From Phymatolithon calcareum (Eukaryota; Rhodophyta; Florideophyceae; Hapalidiales): a stretch of 64,000 bases of DNA. The notes under the pieces were generated by a model. That model searched no databases. It worked only from the letters and a program-made list of their open reading frames with translations, and was not told the origin of the DNA. The position numbers were made by a program, and so were the translations under genes. The first letter of the stretch is position 1. Each line of letters opens with the position of its first letter. Location of the stretch: contig OZ345356.1 of the NCBI GenBank assembly GCA_977006965.1, positions 2,480,001-2,544,000 on the forward strand, written 5' to 3'. Below are positions 55,396-64,000 of this stretch, one piece after another.

Positions 55396-55804
55396 GGAGG
55401 AACAGACGCAAGTGCTTGTTTTTTGTTTCTCTTCAGAATCCTTGATGGGTTGAATTTCAGCTCTAAGAACCCTTTCTTGTTTACTCTACACGGATATGGC
55501 GTATTCCAAATTTCGGGACGGACGGCCCTCTACGCCGCAGCGGCGAAGTCTTGTCTGGAGCAACCGCGAAAAGGGCTCAACAGACTCACACAGCATTTCA
55601 AGCCTTCCTTTTCTTCAATCCATAACGTCTCCGGTGCCGCAGCTCGCGCTAGGCTCTGACCGAGTGGCGAGAACTTGCCATCACGGACACCGCCACAGCG
55701 CCACATAAGTAACCTCCTTCGCACAACACTTGTTTTCCGCCATTGCTCTGATGCTATGTTCCGCATAGCATCACACCACCGTCATTCAACGTCTCTTTGC
55801 GCGC
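55396..55804. other. Repeat mosaic between a dispersed repeat and the RPL10 pseudogene
   Basis: About 55660-55760 contains fragments like the 58920-59010 repeat (gcgagaacttgccatcac, cgcacaacacttgttttccg). No gene. Confidence 0.45.
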
Positions 55805-56314
55805 GGTCGTAAAAGGGCTGGCGTCGACGAGTTCCCTTTCGCGGCTCATCTTGTTTCCGACAAGACGGTACAGCTTTCCTCGGAGGCCGTTGAAGATGCA
55901 CGTATTGGCTGCAACAAGTACATGACCAAGACTTTCAGAAATGATGCGTTCCATCTCCGCGTGCGCGCTCATCCATTCCATGTGCTCCAGGTCAACGAAA
56001 TGCTTTCGAACGCGGGTGCCGATCGACTGCAAATTGGTATGCGCGGCGGGTTCGGAAAGCCACTTGGTACGGTCGCGCGTGTGCGTATCGGACAGACTCT
56101 GCTCTCTATCCTCTCCAAGGAGTTGAACAATGCTTGTTGTCTTGAGGCGCTCAGACGTGCAAAGTACAAGTTCCATGAGGTACAGAAGGTTTTCATTTCG
56201 AACAAGTGGGGATTTACTAAAGATGAATGTGCGGAGCTGAAAGCGGCCGGTCACATCATCCCGGATGGGTGTTAATGCAAGATCTTGACGAGCAAGGGTC
56301 CGCTCAACCTTTAA
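55805..56314 (+). pseudogene. RPL10: RPL10 (uL16) pseudogene, second large copy
   Basis: Begins abruptly in the middle of the protein at [18 protein letters not shown] and continues to the stop at 56312-56314. It is interrupted by TAA at 56273-56275 (DGC then stop) where the copy at 9254-9865 has Tyr, and lacks three codons after KWGFTK. Other residues are closer to the usual sequence than in that copy ([11 protein letters not shown]). Its 3' flank and the next 700 bp match those of the first copy, so the unit was copied as genomic DNA. Confidence 0.85.
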
Positions 56315-57288
56315 TCACGGTTTTACTGAGGGTTCTCGTTGGAGGACAAGCACTGTATAGTGAAGGAGGAAGATGTTTAATCGGTTGCGTGTAAAAGAAT
56401 CTTTCTTGTAGCTATCCGTTCACCATTGTGGGGCTGTGTTTTCTCTTTTATCGTTTGGCGTGCTAAGAATCCAGGTGCGGTCCCTGCGTACAAGAACTAA
56501 ATGAGTTGCAGTTGCCTTTTTTTCGCGAGGCGACGGGGAATGGGACGACACGAATGATTTGTTCTGGTGCTGTCCTGACGCATTGAACTAGCACGTAGCG
56601 TATAAACCGGCGCTCTTACGCCAGGGACTACCGCTGCGAGGGCGCGCGGCACGAGGGCATGAGAAAATGCACACCATTTTTCGTCCCACGACCGTAGAAC
56701 AGAAGATATTTTCAACAATCATTAGGGGGCATGGAAAAAGCAAAACTACCGCGCCGCGGGCGTTGAAAAACCTCGTCGAACTTGACTCCGACATCTCAAC
56801 TGACTCGAACAAAGCGAAAGTTACTGCTGTGGAGAGAAACAGCTTCGTCAACACAGTTTGCGGGATGAGGAGCATGAAAGACCAGCGCAGCAAAGTGAGT
56901 GACAAGCACGGAGACAGGACATGGTTTACACAACTCTTCCTTTCCGCCTGTGGAAGTGGAAGAACCGCGACTGCAATGGCGCCTCTTGCCGGAGCGGCTG
57001 ATGCCTACCATGATACACAAGATGGCGCAAAGGACTAGGGCCGGCAGTGTTGATGCGAGTGCATTTTCTCTCTTGCCAATGCGACGGAGCGAGGCACAGC
57101 GGTTTCCGGAACCAGTTGCTCACGGGCCTAGAGCTGCAGGTTTACAGTTGATGAGATCGTGAGATTTATGCCACGTTCGGAAGTGGATCTCAACAGCACG
57201 ACTTTTCAGTGAAGCTAAGGTTTCGGAAATCGGACAGGTTCCCATCGTGTACTATCAAATTCGTCAACTGAAACACATCGCTCATGCC
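56315..57288. other. RPL10 3' flank and paralogue of 10030-10560
   Basis: Contains an open plus frame, 56667-57038 (123 codons, MHTIFRPTTVEQKIFSTIIR, then ALKNLVELDSDISTD). The corresponding stretch at 10222-10452 has a frame-disrupting deletion but similar residues. It may be the remains of a gene that once followed RPL10; I recognise no domain. Confidence 0.4.
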
Positions 57289-58945
57289 CTATGGATTATA
57301 GCAGGCGATAGAGGATATTAGTCCGGACGCACAATGGCGGGGATTGCAAACTACAATGCATAGAAGAAACGGCTGACAGCGCCGGACGGAAATAGAGATT
57401 CGACGGCGGTCGAGCTGCGCAGTCCACAGTCGGCCCCCTACAGCCACACAGTCATTTGCCCCGCTTGATCTCCTTCCAGAAGACGATGCCGTCATGACAA
57501 TCTTGCTGTTCGACTTGCCACGGGAGGGCGAAGGGCTCATGATCGAAAACCAGAAGATACGACCTCTTCGGAACAAGTAAATTTCGTGCACACGATCTTG
57601 AGGTAGAGAATTATGTCGTACCCTTAACGAATGAAATGGCGGTAAGGAACAACTGATGTCGGAGTCGCTCCAGAGCAGCGAGAAGTACGTTCGATGACTA
57701 GCCAGAGATGTTCTCACACGTTGCCTATAAGCAAATGCAGCGAGCTCGCAGTAAGAATGCGGGAAATAGTGTGCGTCAACAAAACGGAGCGCGGTGGCTC
57801 AACATCTACACTTGCTTCGTTTCGGGAATCCATGGTTCCAGCATACTATTACTTTCTCGCCTTAGCGGTAGCAAAGAAGTTCTTTGATTTTCCATTGCAT
57901 CGCGCTTGCAACGATGGGGCTAGAAACTGAGCCCCACCGCGTCACATGGGAGGAAAACATGGGCCGTGAGACTCGACACATCAGCACCTGTTCTCCATGC
58001 ACCGTCAATCACTTCTGCTTCCACAGCCGTGTGGGAATCATCTCCCAGGAATTTCGGCGCTTCCGGAAACCCGGGACATGGTGATCAATACGGCATGTGA
58101 ATGAGGCGTCCGGAACAGCACCAAGCTTGCGGACGGCTTGCGTCGGAAAATATGGCGGTGCCATTGCACGGTAGAATTGAGCATGCATTTTACAGCTAGT
58201 CGAGCGTCGAAGAGGCGATGCGTACGATTCATGCGTTTGATTATGGAGGGCAGGATTCCCAAGTCGAGAATTCGGAGCGGGGATCAGATTTCCCGCAGAT
58301 ACGGAAATACAATACATTGGAATCAGGTGTCTGCATCTCCGGAACGTTCAACGCATATGATACTCCGCGGAGTGAATCCTGTGTAATGAAGAGCTAAAAT
58401 GTAAATTAATGACAGAAGAACAAAAATGTTCAGAACGGCGCAAGTCAATTGGTGTAAAGACTTAAAAAATATTAAATTGATTAAATTTTAAACTTTTGTG
58501 GACTTCTGCCCATCCGTAGCCCTCGCGACGATATGAATGTATGATAATCGGGAAAGAGGAAGAAAACCTCTTTCAAGAGACGCCGCCTGGGCGCCTGTCC
58601 GAAATCTGAGAGCAAAAACAAAAACGTGGTCAATTTGCTTTGCAGTGAGAGACAAAGCGAGGCCCAAGCGCTCCTGTTTTATTTCGCTTCAACATGGTTG
58701 AGAAGTAGGATTTAAACCCTAACGGATATGACTTGTTTTCTTTGCCTAGATTCGCTTCGAAATCCAAATTTCGCATTGGCGCGGCCCGTCTACCGAGCAG
58801 TGGCGAAGTCTTGTTTGGAGCAAACGGCGAAAAGTACTGGAAAGTTTCAGGCACTATTGCCACCTTTCGTTTTCTTCCATCCATAGTCTGCAATGTCGCA
58901 GTTCGCCCGAGGTTCCCCTGCTCACGTGGCGACTTGCCATCACAC
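57289..58945. other. Repeat-derived sequence, no gene supported
   Basis: 57930-58150 is a diverged member of the dispersed family at 15065-15370 (cacatgggaggaaaacatgg, catctcccaggaattt). A 142-codon minus frame at 57289-57717 has no recognisable features. From 58946 onward the sequence matches 2791 onward, the 3' flank of copy A. Confidence 0.4.
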
Positions 58946-59454
58946 TCAACGCCGCAGCGCGACACATGCACCCTCCTCCGCACAACACTCGTTTTCCGCC
59001 TAGCATCACATCACCGTGTTTCTGTCCCCGCAGAGCAGAGCTGGGCGGTATGGTGTGGCATTCCGCGGGAATCGCCGCAGCGTTTCTCGTAACTTTCTTT
59101 GCAGTCGTGGTTCTGCTCAGGGCGACTGGGCCGTTCAGGCTACACGCAACCTCACTGTAATGGAACCATTCAACGTCGGCGTGCGCGCATTCTTTGAGGC
59201 GGACGGAAGCCCGGAGGTGGCGGATGTGGTGCCACGAAAAAGTGCAATCATATCTGATTACACTTCCTCTTACCTCCTACGTTAGTTTCGTTTCCTCTAC
59301 AGTACAGTATTTACAGTGGTGCGCCTCAGAACCGCCCAACAGTGTTGGCAATTGCTCACCCTCTTACTTTCTGAAGAGACTCAACTCAACAAGTGTTTTA
59401 TACAGTAACACTGTACCACTCGTTTCATAGATAGTTGAAAGATGACCTGACTGT
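58946..59454. repeat. 3' flank shared by NB-ARC copies D and A
   Basis: Matches 2791-3294 with about 5-10 percent differences. Part of it (59307-59362) also matches the left flank of the YR element at 17227-17282. Confidence 0.8.
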
Positions 59455-62400
59455 TTACTTTCGAAACATGTAATGCAGAATCACGGGGGCTTCCCTCTTA
59501 AAAATACGGCATGCTATAATAACACGCTGAGGACTGCCGGTTTCGGTGCTTGTCAACCCTGCGGCAATGGATACTATATCACAGTTAAGGAAGTCCTTAA
59601 TATTGATACTTGTTTCCTCATTCGCCGTTCTCTCGACAAGAACAATTCTATTGTGTTCTCTCGACGCTTCCCAGATACTACCAGAATCCAAGAACAGCTT
59701 GACATCTCCCCGTTTTTGCAAAGGGCATGGACGCAACCGGTGAATATCGATGGAATGTGGAGTCGTCAGTTCTTCGATGACCTCGTCAGTAGATTCGTTT
59801 TTCACCTCAAGAGACTTGATAATCTGGCCGTCTTCCACAGCAATCAAATGACCAATATGTCCGTTGCTATGGTCGCCGAGCACAATGCAACGCTTCTCAT
59901 CCTGCGACACGAAAAACCTGGGGACTCCCAAACCAGAAATGACTTTCAGTGCTTGTCCACCCTCATCAGCCTTCGAAATCCGCACCTCACCATAAACTTC
60001 GGAGGACACAATGCGTCAATTTCCTGAAAATCTCAATTCGCCCACACGGTTTGAGTGACCATTAAGTACGAACCGCAATTTCTCGGAATTCAAGTCCCAC
60101 ACTCGAATCGACCGGTCCCAACTGCTTGACACTGCAATGCCTTCATCATCGCTAACGTCAATACACACGACGTCACGAGAGTGCTTAGTCTCATCACTAC
60201 TCAAAAAACGATAGAAAGCCCCACTGCTTGCATTCCACATAGACAACATGCCACTCACATGCCCTGCGAGAACCAATTCTCTCGTCGCGGCAACAGCGAC
60301 AAGCGAAACATAATCTCCACTATTTTCTGCAACAAAAACACCTCCCCCGTTGGCATCAAACGCCCCCGTCATGCCCCCACCACCTCTTTGTGCATTTAAA
60401 ACACACATAGAGCCATCCTCACAACCTGCAACGATTCTCTGTTCCCCATTTCTTGACAACCATGTGCAAATCGATAGAAGATCCGAAGACAGTGCATAAG
60501 TTGTGATGAGGCTCAAATCTTTGGCGCAATACTCCAAAACAGAATCACCCACTCCAACAAGCAGACGATCACCTGAAACCGCTCCATTTGCACTAGGGGG
60601 ATCTTCAAGAACACAAACACACAATTTTCTTCTAAACCTTTGCACCATATCATACGGCATTCCGATGTCTCCTCGATGACTCCCCGATGCAATATCCCAT
60701 ACTTCAACGGCCCCAGTTCTTAATCCGACGAGCAACGATGAGGTGTTCTGCGAGAGAGCGATGGAGGAAACGTTGGCTCCGGCAGCAACGATCGTGGTGG
60801 GCTTCAATTCAGAAGCACCATCTCCTTCTGTATTCTTCCAGAAAATGAGCTCTTTGTTGACGGCGGCCACAACAAAATCTCCTGACGGGGAAATCGCCAC
60901 AAACAAAGAACGGCGAAATAAGGGACTAGGCAGAGAGCACCTCCAAATCTCCTCGAACAAGAGAGAGTCATCTCCACCTTCAAGCTTCCAAAACGAAACT
61001 CCCTTACGAAGGTAGCCGATGGCAACCCGATGGCCACTCTTAGACACCGATAGAGAAGTGATATCACGTCCAGCAGAAAACTCATACTTATCAGACACAG
61101 ATAGTTTTGCATCATCCTCTTTTGTGACTTTCGTCACAAATACCGTTGACCGGAGTGAAGATAACACATAATACGACCCTTCATGGTCGCAATCAGCCAC
61201 GTCAATGTTGTCCACTTCACTTTCATATAAATCAAAATCCACTTCAAGCGCAAGTTTCGTCGAATGAATATCGTAGATTCGAAAGCAACCCCGGCTTCCA
61301 TACAAAATATGCGCTCCATCCCCAAGGTGTGCAATATGAGAAACATAATTCTTGTAATCGCGAACAGAAATTTCAGACAGTACGCGAGAGTCCTTCGACA
61401 GACGCGGAAAACACCCTCTACGTGCCGACAACCAACTTACACGCGCGTTTTCTTCCGTGCTCCTCGTCAACTTCTCAAAAAGTCCATCTTCAAACTCTGA
61501 ATAACGTCCATTCAGCTTTTCCTCCTGAAGTTGTCCCACAATGTGCCATGCCAAATCACCTTCCCTCTCAGAATAGGCATTCTCTGGTGCTCGCTGAGCA
61601 AGTCGCTTCAATAAATTGAGAGCAGAAATGCAAGATTGCTCATGCTCACCACCACCAAAGAAACCTGACTGGGCCGTCACGAAATCGGACACAACTCCCT
61701 CTCGACCATATCTCGCACCACGACCACGCAACCACCGAAAATCAGTCAATAGCCGCACCATCTCCTTACCTGCTTGAGTCTGACAAACTGAGCTCGCTCT
61801 CAACAGATGATTGAACAAGTTTTGCCCAAGATGCTGACTTACAGTCCTCGCAGGCGCACTGGGAAGTATATCTTCACCACGACGCTCCTCTGACGAAAAG
61901 CACACTGAAGCCCAATCTACCTCACTGTCTCTCGCCTCAGTGCTGCTCGTCCCGAAGGTGGACTCGCATCGTGAGAGGAGAAGGAGATGACCGTTAACGG
62001 AAGCACAGGAGCTATCGTCTTTGACGGGGAACGCACACGACGTTTCGGCACAATACGCGTACTGCAAATCATGCACACTAAACACTGCCTCGTCATTAGA
62101 ATTCCCATGTCGCTCGATCCGCCCCAACCCCAAGTTTACAAACATTTCCGCAAGCTCTCCCGCTTCGTCGGCTGACTTCAGATGCCACAGATGACGTAGT
62201 ACTTCGAATGTAAACTGAGGCACGGACTTGTCCATTGCCGCTAGAGCAGCGTATCGCGAGCTCACTGGTTTACCTGAAAACTTCTCGTAGCTGGCGGAAA
62301 ACTGAGCAACCCCGTCATTCTGTCTCTCCACTGGATGGGATCGAAACATCTCATCTTCGCCCTCGGATTCGTCCAAAAACTTGAGACTTTCAGACATCGC

Positions 62401-64000
62401 AAAATGCAGCCCTGGATGTCCCACTGCTGACTTCACTCTTTTCCCAAAACGTTTGGAAACTAGGCCTTCCATCAAGCTCTCAATAAACGATAACACACGT
62501 TCCGCCCCACCTCCACGCGCATGAATCAATCGCCCAATCGTCGCAATTGCCAAAGGTATGCCACAAGAGAGCTCCAGTGCTCGTTTTCGATTGCGCGCAT
62601 AGCTTTCGGCCGATTCCCCTGTAGGAGATTCCATTCGTGCTCGTTTCCGAGGAGGGGCATAGCTATCACTGGAATTTCGATGATAGTCGTACAGCGTCTC
62701 CGCGGTGTTCCAGTCGGGACTGTTGGCTTCGTCCAAATTAAGACGACCGAGACGAACATGCTCCAACCCGGGAGCCTTCGACAAGTCATCAGATCTTGTT
62801 GACATCACCACCACGCTTCCACAACAAGATACGATCTCCGACAATACTGTCATCCATTCTTCTACATTCGAACAAGAGCTTCGTTTCCAGACGTTGTCAA
62901 TCACTAACAATATGCGGTGCGATGAAAAGAATTCACGAGCAAGGCTCACCGCATCTTCAACGTCCCCTGGTTCCCGGATCTTTTCGGCAGTAAGGCGACC
63001 CCCACACTCTGCAACAATGCTCGCGATTCTTTTCTTGACCTTTGCGTCCGATACGCCTTGACCAAGTGAGAGCCACAAAATAGCTCCTCCACAGAAATGC
63101 TTTCGCACCTCTGGGTCTGCGCAAAGGAGCTTGCAAGCGCTAGTCTTGCCGACCCCTCCTTCCCCACTCACTGATGCGACTGCAACGCGGCGCACCACGT
63201 TATCAGCCACTGAACTAATCCCTTCCGCAGATACAGCCTCATCACTTTCACATAGGCGTGCAAGCACACGACTTTTGAGTTGGCAGAGTGTTGTTTCAGC
63301 AGCTTCATGCAAAAGACCGTCCCTGAGCTTGGCGCCATCCGGAAAATGTGGGATAAATTCATCAACTCTTTTTTGAGCCTCCACTTTCCCAATCCTCCTT
63401 TGTGTATCTGTAAGACCATCCTTCAACTCGGCAACATCCTTCTTCACCTCCCCAACAACCTCCGTCACTTGCCCAATATCTTTCTTCACTTCGGCTACTT
63501 CTTTTAAGGTACCAGCTGCAAGCAATCGCTCCGTTACACCTTCAATTTTCGCTTCAAGTTCCTTGATATCGTCAGCTTTCCACACAGGCTTCATCCAGCA
63601 TTCTAAGAGATATTGCTCCACGTTGGCGGCAGCGTCCCACGACTTTGACATGACGTTAAACAACTCTTCCACCAACTTTTCGTTTTGGAGCCCGGACCTC
63701 AAAATCTCGACAAAACATTCCAGCAGCACTAGAGACGCCTCATACAGTTCCTTTAGCGCAGCCTCCAGCTTGCCCCTTCCTTCATGTTCCTGAGCTATCA
63801 GCACCACAGTGCTTGCTGTCACCGAAATAACAGAGAATACACATCCAAGAACTCCGATTGCGCAGAACGGCTCGGCCAAATCCTTCACGTCTTTCGATGC
63901 ACCGGCTAGCGCCTGCCCGAACGTAGACGACCAGTTGATTGGTTTTTTGATGGTCTCAAATATAGTCCACAATCGCTTCGCCCATCGCGTTTTTGATTTC
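59455..64000 (-). pseudogene. NB-ARC/WD40 STAND receptor, copy D, one nonsense codon, runs off right edge
   Basis: One continuous frame of about 1,500 codons from the window edge to the stop at 59455, with one interruption: TGA at 60016-60018 where copy A has CGA (Arg), a C-to-T change in the propeller. Counting from the Met at 63972: hydrophobic segment 38-60, coiled coil about 130-200, P-loop GEGGVGKTS 270-278, Walker B ILLVIDNVW 354-362, sensor-like VVVMSTRS 387-394, GLPL-like CGIPLA 470-475, MHD-like VHDL 633-636, helical spacer to about 865, WD40 blades from about 870 (FWKLE, FWKNT, VWDIA, MWNAS, VWDLN, then IS/WKAD after the stop). Such proteins are ADP/ATP switches whose propeller senses a ligand. 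The N-terminal PH-like domain would lie beyond 64000. A truncated protein lacking only the last 190 residues is possible. Confidence 0.9.

Noticed and set aside
59455-64000. Reassigned UGA codon as an explanation for in-frame stops in D, B, C and the 44.5-46.3 kb gene
   Set aside because: Other copies are also broken by TAG and TAA and by frameshifts, the positions hold Arg or Gly in relatives, and TGG is used normally for Trp.
1-64000. tRNA, rRNA or CRISPR features
   Set aside because: Reading both strands I found no tRNA B-box with a matching cloverleaf, no rRNA core sequence and no spaced direct-repeat array; a covariance-model scan would be the proper test for RNA genes.

Overview
This is eukaryotic nuclear DNA. 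Evidence: NB-ARC/WD40 receptor-type genes, C2H2 zinc-finger exons with GT-AG introns, copies of the eukaryotic ribosomal protein gene RPL10 (uL16), a Ty1/copia-type gag fragment, a PIF1-type helicase remnant, a eukaryote-style tyrosine-recombinase transposon and long satellites. There are no operons, CRISPR arrays or bacterial signals, and I found no tRNA or rRNA gene. Short introns, a repeat-rich landscape and the RPL10 flavour fit a red alga (a Chondrus-like florideophyte is my best guess), but this is inference only.

Layout. 1-1388: end of a broken PIF1-like helicase. 2013-3300: repeat modules. 3295-8413 (-): NB-ARC/WD40 copy A, three small lesions. 9254-9865 (+): RPL10-like copy. 10625-16202: a 5.6-kb segmental duplication carrying truncated NB-ARC copy B (10747-13187, -) and an RPL10 3' fragment. 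17283-19989: a complete-looking tyrosine-recombinase (YR) element with 63-bp terminal inverted repeats. 20.1-33.2 kb: gene-poor DNA with decayed coding pieces, small repeats, hairpins and one overlapping pair of small ORFs. 33297-35873: near-perfect decanucleotide satellite. 36-47 kb: copia gag fragment, RING-like gene, inverted and tandem repeats, C2H2 zinc-finger exons on both strands, and a 600-codon frame interrupted by one TGA. 48253-53820: second copy of the segmental duplication (copy C). 54.4-58.9 kb: an old NB-ARC/WD40 C-terminal relic, hairpins and a second RPL10 pseudogene. 59455-64000 (-): NB-ARC/WD40 copy D, the best preserved, running off the right edge.

The dominant theme is a family of STAND-type receptors (PH-like domain, hydrophobic helix plus coiled coil, NB-ARC switch, WD40 propeller) that has multiplied with its flanks by segmental duplication and is decaying in place. 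Every copy here has at least one lesion. A and D form one subfamily, B and C another. B and C share their lesions, so they were duplicated after inactivation. RPL10 fragments and several anonymous repeats travel in the same blocks, and the YR element sits next to sequence that also flanks the 3' side of A and D.
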